A stretch of DNA of 37,857 nucleotides from Edwardsiella ictaluri ATCC 33202 (GCF_000264785.1 NZ_AFJI01000043.1:1-37857), one strand, 5' to 3'. Positions 17,304 to 26,630 are shown, numbered from the stretch's first letter. Numbers and translations are program-made. Notes: generated from the sequence alone by a model not told the origin.

Positions 17304-18665
17304 TTAACGCCCCGGGAACCCTGGCGGCATCATACCACGCATGCCGCGCATCATTTTCGCCATTCCGCCTTTCTTCATCTTTTTCATCATGCGCTGCATT
17401 TCATCGAACTGCTTCAACAGCCGATTCACATCCTGCACCTGCATGCCGGAGCCCTGAGCGATGCGGCGCTTGCGCGAGCCTTTGATGATCTCCGGGTTGC
17501 TGCGCTCTTTCAGCGTCATCGAGCTGATGATCGCCTCCATCCGCACCAACACCTTGTCATCCATCTGCGCCTTCACGTTGTCCGGCAACTGGCCGACTCC
17601 CGGCAGCTTGGCCAGCATGGAGGTCATCCCCCCCATGTTGCGCATCTGCTTGAGCTGATCCATAAAGTCGTTGAGATCGAATCCGTCTCCCTTCTTCAGC
17701 TTAGTCGCCAGCTTCTCAGCCTGGGCGCGATCAACCTTGCTCTCCAGCTCTTCGATCAGCGACAGCACGTCGCCCATGCCCAGAATGCGCGAGGCCACGC
17801 GATCCGGATAAAACGGCTCCAGCGCCTCGGTCTTCTCACCGACACCGAGGAACTTGATCGGTTTCCCCGTGATATGGCGGATCGACAGCGCCGCACCGCC
17901 GCGGGCGTCGCCGTCCACCTTGGTCAGTACCACTCCGGTCAGCGGCAGCGCCTGGTTAAAGGCGCTGGCGGTATTGGCCGCATCCTGGCCGGTCATCGCA
18001 TCGACCACAAACAGTGTTTCCACCGGGCTAATCGCCGCGTGGATCTGCTTGATCTCATCCATCATCGCTTCATCGACGTGCAGGCGGCCTGCAGTATCGA
18101 CGATCAGCACATCATAAAACTTCTGTTTGGCGTGAGTCAGCGCGCGCTGCACGATATCCAGCGGACGCTCCTGCACGTCGGAAGGGAAGAAATCGATGCC
18201 TACGCCTTCTGCCAGCGTTTCCAGCTGTTTGATCGCCGCGGGGCGATACACGTCGGCTGATACGACCAGCACTTTCTTCTTCTGTTTTTCCTTGAGGAAT
18301 TTACCCAGCTTACCCACGCTGGTCGTCTTACCGGCGCCCTGTAAGCCAGCCATCAGCACCACGGCCGGCGGCTGCGCCGCCAGATTCAGCTCGGTGTTGG
18401 CCTCTCCCATTGCGCGGGTCAGCTCGTCCTGAACGATTTTGACGAACTCCTGTCCCGGCGTCAGACTCTTGTTGACCTCCTGACCCAGCGCGCTCTCTTT
18501 CACCCGACTGATGAACTCGCGCACCACCGGCAGCGCCACGTCGGCTTCCAGCAGCGCCATGCGCACCTCGCGCAGGGTATCCTTGATATTATCTTCGGTC
18601 AGTCGCCCGCGGCCACTGATGTTGCGCAGCGTGCGCGACAATCGATCGCTTAGATTTTCAAACAT
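17304..18665 (-). CDS. ffh: signal recognition particle protein Ffh
   Basis: SRP54 GTPase that binds 4.5S RNA and signal sequences and targets ribosome-nascent chains to FtsY at the inner membrane. 453 residues, the E. coli length. N domain at 1-85, then the G domain with GLQGAGKTTSVGKL (G1), DTAGRLHVDE (G3) and TKVDGDARGGAAL (G4 and following). The Met-rich M domain runs from about 300, ending in a dense Met/Lys/Gly tail (KKMKKGGMAKMMRGMRGMM). It reads toward rpsP and is divergent from ypjD. Confidence 0.98.
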   Translation of the reverse strand: MFENLSDRLSRTLRNISGRGRLTEDNIKDTLREVRMALLEADVALPVVREFISRVKESALGQEVNKSLTPGQEFVKIVQDELTRAMGEANTELNLAAQPPAVVLMAGLQGAGKTTSVGKLGKFLKEKQKKKVLVVSADVYRPAAIKQLETLAEGVGIDFFPSDVQERPLDIVQRALTHAKQKFYDVLIVDTAGRLHVDEAMMDEIKQIHAAISPVETLFVVDAMTGQDAANTASAFNQALPLTGVVLTKVDGDARGGAALSIRHITGKPIKFLGVGEKTEALEPFYPDRVASRILGMGDVLSLIEELESKVDRAQAEKLATKLKKGDGFDLNDFMDQLKQMRNMGGMTSMLAKLPGVGQLPDNVKAQMDDKVLVRMEAIISSMTLKERSNPEIIKGSRKRRIAQGSGMQVQDVNRLLKQFDEMQRMMKKMKKGGMAKMMRGMRGMMPPGFPGR

Positions 18666-18794
18666 GGTTTATGCTCAACGTAGTACCAATGCAAAACGGG
18701 CCGTCAGGCGACGACATCGCTAAAGATGGCGGCGAGTATAACACGAAGCCCCGCGATTCTCTCCCCCACGGCGCGCATTGGTCGGCGCCAGCAG

Positions 18795-18823
18795 TTGGAG
18801 CCTAGCGCCGCTGCAGCTATACT
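18795..18823 (+). promoter_or_regulatory. ypjD promoter
   Basis: TTGGAG (18795-18800), a 17-bp spacer and TATACT (18818-18823), 36 bp before the ypjD ATG. A minus-strand TTATACT near 18730 may serve ffh, but no -35 was found for it. Confidence 0.6.
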
Positions 18824-18859
18824 GAACGCCTCATTCACTCAGCCATCAATGAACTCGCT

Positions 18860-19648
18860 ATGCCCGTATTTGCCATCATGGCCATGATCGCCTATCTGCT
18901 CAGTCTGGGACTGATTGTTCCCGGCCTGGCACGCAATAACCGCGCATACCGGCATCTGGCGCTGGCCTTTGCCGCCGCGGCGCTGCTGTGCCATGCCATC
19001 GCCCTCTACCAACGCATCTTTGACGTCAGCGCAGGACAGAACCTCAGTTTGCTGAATATGGGATCATCGGTCAGCCTGCTGATTTGCCTGGTCATGTCCG
19101 TGGTCGCCTCACGCGATCGCGGCTGGTTTCTACTGCCAATCGTCTACAGTTTTGCTCTGATCAACCTCGGACTGGCCAGCTTTGTTCCCGGAGAGTTTAT
19201 TACCCATCTGGAGGCCAGCCCCTCTCTGCTGTTCCATATCGGGCTGGCGCTATTTTCTTACGCCACGCTGATCATCGCCGCGCTGTATGCCTTTCAAGTG
19301 GCGTGGATGGATCACCTGCTGAAGAATAAAAAGCTGAGCCTGCGCGCCGACATGCCGCCATTAATGAGCATTGAGCGCAAGATGTTCCACATTACCCTGG
19401 TAGGCGTGGTACTGCTGACCCTGACGCTGATTAGCGGAAGTCTGTATATGGAGCAGCTGTTCAGTTCCGAAAATATGCACAAGGCGCTGCTGTCGCTATT
19501 GGCTTGGTGCGTGTATATCATATTGCTGTGGGGGCACTATCGCCGGGGATGGCGGGGGCGTCCGGTCGTGTGGTGTAACCTGGCCGGCGCGGCGCTGCTG
19601 ACGCTCGCCTACTTCGGCAGCCGGATCATTCTGGGTCTGGCGCAGTAA
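18860..19648 (+). CDS. ypjD: inner-membrane protein YpjD (CcsA/HemX-like)
   Basis: 262 residues with about eight hydrophobic spans, matching E. coli YpjD (263) along its length (SGQNLSLLN-like segment, LLPIVYSFALINL, THLEASPSLLFHIGLALFSYATLIIAALYA, MPPLMSIERKMFHIT, WGHYRRGWRGR). It has the fold of cytochrome c assembly proteins of the CcsA type. It has also been linked to cobalt/magnesium resistance (corE) through its neighbour corB. Molecular function is uncertain. It precedes corB by 77 bp with no terminator, so they are likely cotranscribed. Confidence 0.88.
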   Translation: MPVFAIMAMIAYLLSLGLIVPGLARNNRAYRHLALAFAAAALLCHAIALYQRIFDVSAGQNLSLLNMGSSVSLLICLVMSVVASRDRGWFLLPIVYSFALINLGLASFVPGEFITHLEASPSLLFHIGLALFSYATLIIAALYAFQVAWMDHLLKNKKLSLRADMPPLMSIERKMFHITLVGVVLLTLTLISGSLYMEQLFSSENMHKALLSLLAWCVYIILLWGHYRRGWRGRPVVWCNLAGAALLTLAYFGSRIILGLAQ

Positions 19649-19725
19649 TCTTACGCCCTCGCACCGATTTTCGCGCCCCCGCCTTCGTGCGGGGCTGACC
19701 GTTAACCACCATAAGGAACACCCGT

Positions 19726-21012
19726 TTGGAGCACGTCTCGACCGGTACGCTGATCGCCATTCTACTGCTGATGGTGATCGTCTCCGCTTACTTCTCCGCC
19801 TCGGAAACCGGGATGATGACCCTCAACCGCTATCGCCTGCGCCACCTGGCCAAGCAGGGACTGCGGCCCGCCCGACGCGTCGAGCGCCTGCTGCGTCACC
19901 CGGATCGCCTGATAAGCCTGGTGCTGATTGGCAATAACCTGGTCAATATACTGGCCTCGGCGCTGGCAACCATCGTCGGTATGCGTCTGTATGGCGACAG
20001 CGGCGTGGCCATCGCCACCGGTATCCTGACCTTTGTCATTCTGATCTTTGCCGAAGTCATGCCAAAAACCTTTGCGGCGCTGTACCCGGAAAAGGTAGCA
20101 TTCCCCAGTAGCCTTCTGCTGGGCCCGCTGCAGAAGGTCATGATGCCGCTGGTCTGGCTGCTAAACGGCATCACCCGCCTGCTGCTGCGGCTGTGCGGCG
20201 TTCAGCCGCACGCGGGCCCCAGCGATGCGGTAAGCAAGGAAGAGCTGCGCACCATCGTCAACGAGTCGCGCGCTCAGATTTCGCGGCGTAACCAGGATAT
20301 GCTGATCTCGGTACTGGATCTGGATAAGGTGTCGGTCGAGGACATCATGGTGCCGCGCACCGAGATCGTCGGCATCGACGTCAACGACGACTGGAAATCG
20401 ATCCTGCGCCAGCTCACCCACTCTCCCCACGGGCGCATCGTGCTGTTCCGCAATACCCTGGACGATGCCATCGGTATGCTGCGCGTACGCGAAGCATACC
20501 GCCAGATGATTGAAAAGCAGGAGTTCAACAAAGAAAACCTGCTGCGCGCCGCTGATGAAATCTACTACATCCCTGAGGGGACCCATCTCAACGTGCAGCT
20601 GTTGAAGTTCCAGCGCAATAAGGAAAAGGTCGGCATCGTGGTTGATGAATACGGCGATATCAAGGGGCTTATCTCCGTCGAAGATATCCTTGAGGAGATC
20701 GTCGGCGATTTTACCACCTCCATGTCCCCCTCGCTGGCCGAAGAGGTACTGCCGCAGAGCGACGGCAGCGTACTGATCGACGGCAGCGCCAATATCCGCG
20801 AACTGAACAAGGCCTTTAACTGGGCCCTGCCTGCAGAGGGCGCGCGCACCATCAACGGGATGCTGCTGGAAACCCTGGAGGAGATCCCGCAGCCGGGCAC
20901 CCAGGTCACCATCGGTAACTACTTCATCGAAATTCTCGATGTGCAGGACAATATGATCAAGCGGGTGAGAGTCTCTCTGCTGCGCGCTCACCTGCCAGGC
21001 GACGGCGCCTGA
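19726..21012 (+). CDS. corB: CNNM/CorB-type transporter-associated membrane protein (YfjD)
   Basis: 428 residues. N-terminal CNNM (DUF21) membrane domain at about 1-190 with SAYFSASETGMMTLNRYR and IFAEVMPKTFAALYPEKVA; a CBS-domain pair at about 200-330 (VEDIMVPRTEIVGID, GIVVDEYGDIKGLISVEDILEEIVGDF); and a C-terminal CorC/HlyC transporter-associated domain. Implicated in Mg2+ or Co2+ efflux. The start is TTG at 19726, with AAGGA 8 bp before it and the family N terminus MEHVSTGTL; no ATG fits. It follows ypjD on the same strand and ends at a terminator. Confidence 0.93.
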   Translation: MEHVSTGTLIAILLLMVIVSAYFSASETGMMTLNRYRLRHLAKQGLRPARRVERLLRHPDRLISLVLIGNNLVNILASALATIVGMRLYGDSGVAIATGILTFVILIFAEVMPKTFAALYPEKVAFPSSLLLGPLQKVMMPLVWLLNGITRLLLRLCGVQPHAGPSDAVSKEELRTIVNESRAQISRRNQDMLISVLDLDKVSVEDIMVPRTEIVGIDVNDDWKSILRQLTHSPHGRIVLFRNTLDDAIGMLRVREAYRQMIEKQEFNKENLLRAADEIYYIPEGTHLNVQLLKFQRNKEKVGIVVDEYGDIKGLISVEDILEEIVGDFTTSMSPSLAEEVLPQSDGSVLIDGSANIRELNKAFNWALPAEGARTINGMLLETLEEIPQPGTQVTIGNYFIEILDVQDNMIKRVRVSLLRAHLPGDGA

Positions 21013-21044
21013 TCTACACGTTTAGCGCCAGATCGCGGACGTAA

Positions 21045-21080
21045 AAAAGCCCCACATGTTGCCTCTTCGGGGGCTTTTCT
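21045..21080 (+). terminator. corB terminator
   Basis: Stem AAAAGCCCC (21045-21053) / GGGGCTTTT (21070-21078) with a 16-base loop and a final TCT, 32 bp after the corB stop. Confidence 0.85.
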
Positions 21081-21126
21081 ATCGATAAAGCCCAGGTATA
21101 ACGGGCCGTAAGCGGCGCTGGCGGTC

Positions 21127-21207
21127 ATTTTAGCCCAGGGTAAGGCGCGAGCGGGCGAGGTTGGTTGGGCCCAAATGCACCGTAGTAACGCAACAGTGGG
21201 CTAAAAT
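21127..21207. repeat. inverted repeat in corB-luxS intergenic region
   Basis: ATTTTAGCCCA (21127-21137) and TGGGCTAAAAT (21197-21207) are perfect 11-bp inverted copies 59 bp apart. The interval 21081-21353 holds no supportable gene. A second inverted pair (GTAACGCA and TGCGTTAC) overlaps it. This could be a long-range structured transcript or a repeat relic. Confidence 0.5.
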
Positions 21208-21353
21208 AGCCCCGGCCCTACGGAACGCGTGCCAGGAGCGCATACTCTGCGTTACCGGGCTTGAGCATAGGCCCACGATCTCCTCCGCCCTGCGCCTCGA
21301 TGATGCGCTTTTGGCTCAGCGTCGACGCCGAACACTATTTATTTATACGCCCC

Positions 21354-21869
21354 CTAGGGGTGCAGATGGGTCAGCTGTTCGGCGGAGAGCGCCAGCGTAT
21401 CATTATGGTTGATACCGATCCCGGATGCCAGGATCTGGCGGGCAATCTGGTGCGCCTCTTCCAGCGAGTGCATGCTGTAGGTGCCACACTGAAACTCATT
21501 CAACTCTGGAATGCTGCGCTGATCGCTGACCCGCAGCACGTCCTCCATCGCCGCCTTCCAGGCCGCGGCCACCCGAGCTTCATCCGGCGTGCCGATCAGG
21601 CTCATATAGAAGCCCGTGCGGCAACCCATCGGTGAAATATCAATAATCTCAACGCCGTCGCCGTTCAGATGGTCGCGCATAAAGCCGGCAAACAGGTGCT
21701 CAAGGGTATGAATACCGCGCTCCGGCAGAATGGCATTGTTAGGGCGGCAGAAGCGCAGATCGAATACGGTGATCTGATCGCCGTGCGGGGTGGTCATATT
21801 TTTTGCTATGCGAACGGCGGGTGCGGCCATGCGGGTATGGTCGACAGTGAAGCTATCCAGTAACGGCAT
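21354..21869 (-). CDS. luxS: S-ribosylhomocysteine lyase LuxS
   Basis: Cleaves S-ribosylhomocysteine to homocysteine and DPD, the precursor of autoinducer-2, in the activated methyl cycle. 171 residues, full length. Metal ligands His54 and His58 (HTLEH) and Cys128 (FQCGTY) are present, as are the catalytic Glu57 and Cys83 (PMGCRTGFY). A strong GGAGG ribosome site lies 8 bp upstream. luxS and gshA share orientation but are separated by the micA gene on the opposite strand. Confidence 0.98.
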   Translation of the reverse strand: MPLLDSFTVDHTRMAAPAVRIAKNMTTPHGDQITVFDLRFCRPNNAILPERGIHTLEHLFAGFMRDHLNGDGVEIIDISPMGCRTGFYMSLIGTPDEARVAAAWKAAMEDVLRVSDQRSIPELNEFQCGTYSMHSLEEAHQIARQILASGIGINHNDTLALSAEQLTHLHP

Positions 21870-21911
21870 TTCGTCACCTCCTCAATAAAAAAATATTTTT
21901 TCCCTTTGTTA

Positions 21912-21940
21912 GGAAACCTTTTCCCATATTGCGACTCTCA
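21912..21940 (+). promoter_or_regulatory. sigma-E-like promoter of micA
   Basis: GGAAACCTT at 21912-21920 and TCTCA at 21936-21940 resemble the sigma-E elements GGAACTT and TCTRA at the right spacing, a few bases before the MicA 5' end. MicA is sigma-E controlled in E. coli and Salmonella; the match here is partial. Confidence 0.55.
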
Positions 21941-21946
21941 GTATAT

Positions 21947-22038
21947 GAAAGACACACATGCGCGTCTTCCATATTTCGTTATCATCATCCCTGTCCTCAG
22001 AGATGCTTATTTTGGCCACAGATATTGTGGCCTTTTTC
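21947..22038 (+). ncRNA. micA: small regulatory RNA MicA
   Basis: Hfq-dependent sRNA that represses ompA and other porin or envelope mRNAs under envelope stress. It lies between luxS and gshA on the opposite strand, exactly as in E. coli. Conserved blocks: GAAAGAC at the predicted 5' end, GTTATCATCATCCCTG at 21978-21993, TCAGAGATG, TTTTGGCCACA, and the terminator stem GGCCACA / TGTGGCC followed by TTTTT (22014-22037). It differs from the E. coli RNA by an extra 16 nt or so between GAAAGAC and GTTATC, which can form a small hairpin (AAGAC / GTCTT). Confidence 0.88.
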
Positions 22039-22042
22039 TTTT

Positions 22043-23602
22043 TTAGCCTCCGGCGTGCTGCCGGAGGTAGGACGCAAAGGACTCGCAGCTCTGAGACTCC
22101 AGCGCCGCCTGGCGGGTAACCGAGCGCTGCGCCTGTACCGCCAGCGTTGTCTCATCCAACAACGCAAGCGGTTCGCTGCACAGCCGATCGCGGTAATGCT
22201 GCGCCAGCGTCAGGCCATAACCGCCGATCCCGCGCTCCCCCATCTGGGCTACGACCCGTGCCGAGTAAGTCAGTGAAACGTCCTCGAAGGCCGCGACCAG
22301 GCGAGCGCAGACCTGCTGGTAGCGCGCATCACCGTTAATGCCATCCAGCACCTCGGCGACCCGATGCAGGTCGGCAAAGAGTGACTGCCCCACGTACGCC
22401 AGCGGCTGACGGGCATCATGACAGCCAATGCCGATGGTCTGCCCCGGCTTACGCCCCTCAAGGATCACCCGGTTCCAGTTTTGGCGCGTACACAGCAGCT
22501 CGTCACTGCTCATCTCTGGCGCGTCGGCCAGCACGCACCAGATCAGGAACAGATCGAGGAAGCGGGCCTGATCGGCATCGACGCCGATGGGGGTGAACGG
22601 GTTAATGTCCAGAGAGCGAACCTCAATGTACTCTACGCCGCCGCGCAGCAGCGCATCAGATGGTGACTCACCGTCACGTGTGACACGCTTGGGTCGGATC
22701 GGCGCATAGAGCTCATTCTCGATCTGCAAAATATTGGCATTCAGCTGGTGATAGTGGCCGCTTTCCTCCACGCCCAGGCGGGCAAACTCAGCGGAGGGGG
22801 TGTGAATAGCACGTTTCAGCCCTTCGACATACTGATTAAGGTGATTAAACGTGATCCCAAGATTACTCTGCGACTTATTGGTGTATCCCAGATCGCTCAG
22901 GCGCAGAGAGGTAGCATAGGGCAGGAACAGCGTTCCGCCGCGGCGCTCAAACGGCAGCGCGCTCTCCCGCCCGTTCAGGAAGGAGCTACAGATAGCCGGT
23001 GAAGCACCAAACAGATAGGGGATCACCCAGCCAAAGCGATAGTAGTTCCGGATCAGGCGGAAATAACCGTCAGAAATGGCAGCCTTACCGCTATCCGCAT
23101 CCTGCACACCGGCGCGCGCCTGCCAAAACGACAGCGGCAGGGAGAAGTTATAGTGCACGCCGGAGATGGTCTGCATCAGCGCCCCATAACGATTCTTCAG
23201 CCCCTCGCGGTAGAGCGTTTTAAAGCGCCCCAAGTTACTGCTGCCGTACTGGGCCAGGATGATATCCTGCTCGCTCCCGATAAAACAGGGCATGCTCAGG
23301 GGCCACATACGCTCATCGCCGAGATTGCGCGCCACATAGCGGTGAATATCACTGAGGAACGTCAGCATATGATCGATGCTGCCATCGACAGGCGTGATAA
23401 ACTCCAGCAGGCTTTCGGCGAAGTCAGTAGTAATCCAGGGGTGGGTCAACGCCTTGCCCAACACCGCCGGATGCGGCGTAGTAGCCAAATGCCCCTCGGG
23501 AGTGACACGCAGCGTTTCGCGCTCAATACCGCGCCTGATGCCATCCAGGGCATTCGGATGAGATTCCAGCCAGCTAAGGGCCTGAGATACGTCCGGGATC
23601 AA
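22043..23602 (-). CDS. gshA: glutamate-cysteine ligase
   Basis: ATP-dependent first step of glutathione synthesis (gamma-glutamylcysteine). 519 residues against 518 in E. coli. Conserved blocks: [94 protein letters not shown] and [11 protein letters not shown]. Translation begins at TTG (23602), preceded by GGGAGG at 5 bp spacing; E. coli gshA also uses TTG. The stop lies 5 bp beyond the MicA terminator on the opposite strand. Confidence 0.97.
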   Translation of the reverse strand: MIPDVSQALSWLESHPNALDGIRRGIERETLRVTPEGHLATTPHPAVLGKALTHPWITTDFAESLLEFITPVDGSIDHMLTFLSDIHRYVARNLGDERMWPLSMPCFIGSEQDIILAQYGSSNLGRFKTLYREGLKNRYGALMQTISGVHYNFSLPLSFWQARAGVQDADSGKAAISDGYFRLIRNYYRFGWVIPYLFGASPAICSSFLNGRESALPFERRGGTLFLPYATSLRLSDLGYTNKSQSNLGITFNHLNQYVEGLKRAIHTPSAEFARLGVEESGHYHQLNANILQIENELYAPIRPKRVTRDGESPSDALLRGGVEYIEVRSLDINPFTPIGVDADQARFLDLFLIWCVLADAPEMSSDELLCTRQNWNRVILEGRKPGQTIGIGCHDARQPLAYVGQSLFADLHRVAEVLDGINGDARYQQVCARLVAAFEDVSLTYSARVVAQMGERGIGGYGLTLAQHYRDRLCSEPLALLDETTLAVQAQRSVTRQAALESQSCESFASYLRQHAGG

Positions 23603-23663
23603 ATTGACCTCCCGCTAATAAGAAGAGTTAATCGCGCCCACCGCGTCTTACCGCAATGGACGC

Positions 23664-24092
23664 CTAATGCCACCACGACATGCCGTACAGCGTCAACCAT
23701 GCCAGCACCGCATAGCGTGCAGCCTTACCCAGGGTCAGATACAGCGCGACCTTTCCCCACGGCATCCGTAGCCACCCGGCCAAGAGGCACAGCAAATCGC
23801 CGATCAGTGGCAGCCAGCTGAGCAACAGCGCCGCGGCGCCGTAGCGCTGCATCCAGCCCAACGCTATCGCCAGCCCGCGCTGCGGCGTCAGCTGGGGCAG
23901 CGCCCTACCAATGACCACATTGGTCAGTCCGCCCAGCACGTTACCCACGATCGCCGCCGCCATCAGCCAGAGCAGCGGCGCCTGAGCCGCGATCAGTAGC
24001 CCGGTCAGTACCACCTCTGAATTACCCGGCAGCAGCGTCGCGCTGGTAAAACTGCTGACAAACATGCCAGTGACAGCCCAAAATTCACTCAT
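23664..24092 (-). CDS. yqaA: DedA/SNARE-associated family inner-membrane protein YqaA
   Basis: 142 residues, the length of E. coli YqaA, with several hydrophobic segments. The family signature LLPGNSEVVL and the GGLTNVVIGR and SWLPLIGDLLCLLAGWLRMPWG segments are typical. Related DedA proteins affect lipid carrier flipping, but the function of YqaA is not established. The frame is open 8 codons upstream. The start was set at 24092 because the yqaB stop and this ATG overlap as TAATG, indicating translational coupling. Confidence 0.9.
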   Translation of the reverse strand: MSEFWAVTGMFVSSFTSATLLPGNSEVVLTGLLIAAQAPLLWLMAAAIVGNVLGGLTNVVIGRALPQLTPQRGLAIALGWMQRYGAAALLLSWLPLIGDLLCLLAGWLRMPWGKVALYLTLGKAARYAVLAWLTLYGMSWWH

Positions 24093-24664
24093 TACAGGTC
24101 GCGCACGTCGATCCACTCCATCCCCGCTCGCTGGGCGGCCTGAATCCCCAAATCCGCATCCTCAAACACCACGCAGCGGGGCGGCGCAACGCCGAGCAAC
24201 GCAGCACAGCGTAAAAAGGTTTGCGGATCCGGCTTATGGCGCTGTACATCATCAGCAGCCACGATCGCCTGAAAACAGTCGCGCAGCCCCAGATGGCGCA
24301 GCAGGGCATCGGCCAGGCGATGTTCACTGCCGGTACCGACGGCCATGGGACGACGTCCCATATAGGCCAAGGCAACCTCCGCCAGCGGCAGCGGACGTAC
24401 GCAGTCCAACAGCATACTCTCTACTGCCCTCGTTTTTTCCGCGGCCAGCGCATGAGGATTGAGATCGGATTGATTGTGCTCAATGATAGCCTGAGCAATA
24501 CGCCATGTGGGAGAGCCATTGAGTGCGATCACCGCCGTTAGGTCATAATCCATACCGTAACGCCCCAGCACCGCGTCCCACGCCCGCTGATGCGTCGGCT
24601 CACTGTCGAGCAGGGTACCATCCATATCGAAAATCAGCCCGTCATAACGGTCATACATCGTCAT
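24092..24664 (-). CDS. yqaB: HAD-family fructose-1-phosphate/6-phosphogluconate phosphatase YqaB
   Basis: HAD superfamily phosphatase, cytoplasmic. DMDGTLLDSEPTH near the N terminus carries the nucleophile Asp (about residue 13) and the general acid Asp. GTGSE is motif II, KPDP motif III and VFEDADLGIQAA motif IV. E. coli YqaB (188 residues) acts on fructose-1-phosphate and 6-phosphogluconate. Three ATGs in frame are possible. The second (24664, 190 residues) has the best spacing (6 bp) from AGAGG. Confidence 0.92.
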   Translation of the reverse strand: MTMYDRYDGLIFDMDGTLLDSEPTHQRAWDAVLGRYGMDYDLTAVIALNGSPTWRIAQAIIEHNQSDLNPHALAAEKTRAVESMLLDCVRPLPLAEVALAYMGRRPMAVGTGSEHRLADALLRHLGLRDCFQAIVAADDVQRHKPDPQTFLRCAALLGVAPPRCVVFEDADLGIQAAQRAGMEWIDVRDL

Positions 24665-24804
24665 GCTCATCCTCTGAAACGGGGAAAAGAGAGCTACTTT
24701 AGCGTAAAAGCAGGCCAGCTGTCGCGGACCGTCGCCGCATCGCCGTGATACCTGCAGGTGGGCAGGGAAGGCAAAGTGAGGCAGAGGGAGGGAAGATGCG
24801 GATG

Positions 24805-26102
24805 TGACCCGTCCTGAATAACGTTGACACGTTGCTGACTAAAATGTGGAGAACGTGATAATGACTGATTCAAACGTACCCAGCGTGATTATCCTCTATC
24901 CTTTAAGATAGCCGTTGTTGAGCAGGTCGAAAAAGGCGAGATGACCTATAAACAGGCCCAGCAACGATACGGTATTCAGGGACGCTCCACCGTTCTTGTC
25001 TGGTCGCGTAAATATGGCCGTCTTGACTGGAGCTCTGGGTTCCCTGACCGAGTGAAAAGGAAACTGCCTGTGGCACACACAAATCCCTCACTCACCTCCG
25101 AGCAAAGAATCAAAGAACTGGAAGAGCAACTGAAGCTGGTAAATCAGAAAGCTGAGTTTTTTTACGTCCTGAAAAACGATTACGGGGTGAACATGGTAAA
25201 AAAGCGGCCCGGCAAGTCCTCGCGCAAAGTCAGGCCGCAAAAATAACCGTTATGCGCGCATGCCAGTTTCTGGGGCACAGTAGACAGGCCTGGTATCAGG
25301 ACAAGGGCAGGTACAATAAATGACTGGGGGGTAATATTCATTTCATTGATTTTATTGACCATATTCAGATAAATCAGCCACAAATTGGTACGCGTAAACT
25401 GGACTACCGGCTGAACAGTCAGGCCGACAGAATGCTGAATATCGGGCGGGACCGCTTGTTTACCCTACAGGATGAACACCGGCTCCCGGTATCGGTGAAA
25501 CGGGAATATCACAAAACCACCAACAGCCATCGTCGGTTTTACTGGCATCCGAATCCGCTGAAACCCGGCCCCGGACAGGCTACTACCCTTAAGCCGGAGC
25601 AAGTCTGGGTTGCTGACATGACTTACCTTCCGCTGCGCAGTGGCACAGTCTATCTGAGTCTGATCACTGATGCCTGACCCAGAAGAGTCATGGGTTATCA
25701 TGTGGGGGAAAATCTGCAGACTGAAAATGTGGTGAAAGCGTTCAGGCGGGCACTGAGGCGGAGAAAAACGACAGGTCCTCCAGTACATCACTCTAACAGA
25801 GGAGTGCAATACTGTTCAGCATTTTATCAGTCAATACATGAAAGAAACGGGGTAACCTGTTCAATGACCGATGGTTATGACTGTTACCAGAATGCGTTGG
25901 CTGAGCGGATAAACGGTATTCTGAAAAATGTGTTTTTACTCTCATGCCCAGAGGATCTTGCGCAGGCCAGAACAATGGTAAAAAAATCTGTAGATATTTA
26001 TAACCATGAGTGGCCACGTCTGGCCCTGAAATAGAAAACGCCCGATGATGTTCATCAGGCGTTTTACAGACAAAAACTGTCAACCTATATCAGGACTCGT
26101 CA
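24805..26102 (+). mobile_element. IS3-family insertion sequence, degenerate, 1298 bp
   Basis: Ends are 25-bp imperfect inverted repeats starting TGACCCGTCCTGA on the left and TGACGAGTCCTGA on the right, both with a second shared block GTTGACA (19 of 25 positions). The size is typical for the IS3 group. No direct target duplication is visible (ATG on the left, GCA on the right), which suggests age or rearrangement. It lies between yqaB and the 3' side of the tRNA-Arg cluster. Confidence 0.85.
24861..26085 (+). pseudogene. IS3-family transposase orfA/orfB, inactivated
   Basis: orfA begins at ATG 24861 but hits TAG after PLR; a deletion breaks it before VEQVEKGEMTYKQAQQRYG. The rest of orfA (24941-25246) has the helix-turn-helix and a leucine-rich region, then the A6G slip site AAAAAAG (25198-25204) for the -1 shift. 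orfB (HSRQAWYQ onward) has in-frame stops after GRYNK, SLITDA and RLALK. Its DDE core shows DMTYLPL, HHSNRGVQYCS and NALAERINGILKN. The middle catalytic Asp (normally HSDRG) is Asn here. Several independent lesions make this copy dead. Confidence 0.88.
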
Positions 26103-26245
26103 GCAAAAAGCATCCAGGACGGATTAGCTGACGCTGCGCGTCTTACCGCAGGTGGGCCTTCCACGCAAGGCTGCCGCCTATTTACAATCCTGTGCAATCT
26201 TTGCTGTAGGCAAAGTATGCTGCTGGCATCACGCTATGCGAAATA

Positions 26246-26322
26246 TGGTGCATCCGGGAGGATTCGAACCTCCGACCGCTCGGTTCGTAGCCGAGTACTC
26301 TATCCAGCTGAGCTACGGATGC
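26246..26322 (-). tRNA. tRNA-Arg (ACG), copy 3 (promoter-distal)
   Basis: 77 nt including encoded CCA. Minus strand: GCATCCG acceptor arm, GATAGAGTA D region, anticodon loop CTACGAA (anticodon ACG) and GGTTCGAATCC T arm. Identical to the other two copies. ACG is edited to ICG and reads CGU, CGC and CGA. It corresponds to the argQZYV cluster of E. coli. Confidence 0.98.
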
Positions 26323-26394
26323 ATAGAATAATAACATTGACAGAAGGCTTACCCAGCTGCCTGATTCACCGCTCATCACCATGAATCGAAAAGA

Positions 26395-26471
26395 TGGTGC
26401 ATCCGGGAGGATTCGAACCTCCGACCGCTCGGTTCGTAGCCGAGTACTCTATCCAGCTGAGCTACGGATGC
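26395..26471 (-). tRNA. tRNA-Arg (ACG), copy 2
   Basis: Second identical 77-nt copy with encoded CCA, anticodon ACG. Spacer of 72 bp to copy 3 and 79 bp to copy 1. Confidence 0.98.
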
Positions 26472-26550
26472 ACACAGAACTTATTTGATGGTACGGACCG
26501 CTCTTATTCCCGTATCCGATTTACCGCCGCATGGCCATAAATCTAAAAGA

Positions 26551-26627
26551 TGGTGCATCCGGGAGGATTCGAACCTCCGACCGCTCGGTTCGTAGCCGAG
26601 TACTCTATCCAGCTGAGCTACGGATGC
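26551..26627 (-). tRNA. tRNA-Arg (ACG), copy 1
   Basis: First of three identical tRNA-Arg genes in the transcript, with encoded CCA. It lies 3 bp after tRNA-Ser. Confidence 0.98.
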
Positions 26628-26630
26628 AAA

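Noticed and set aside
17280-18260. 326-codon open frame on the plus strand
   Set aside because: Antisense shadow of ffh with low-complexity His/Leu/Gln content.
24665-24804. att-like duplicate of the tRNA-Arg 3' end near the IS3 element
   Set aside because: No match to the tRNA 3' segment was found on the far side of the element.
26246-26627. Three regularly spaced 77-bp repeats resembling an array
   Set aside because: They are identical tRNA-Arg genes with full cloverleaf and CCA, not CRISPR repeats. No CRISPR array was seen in the window.
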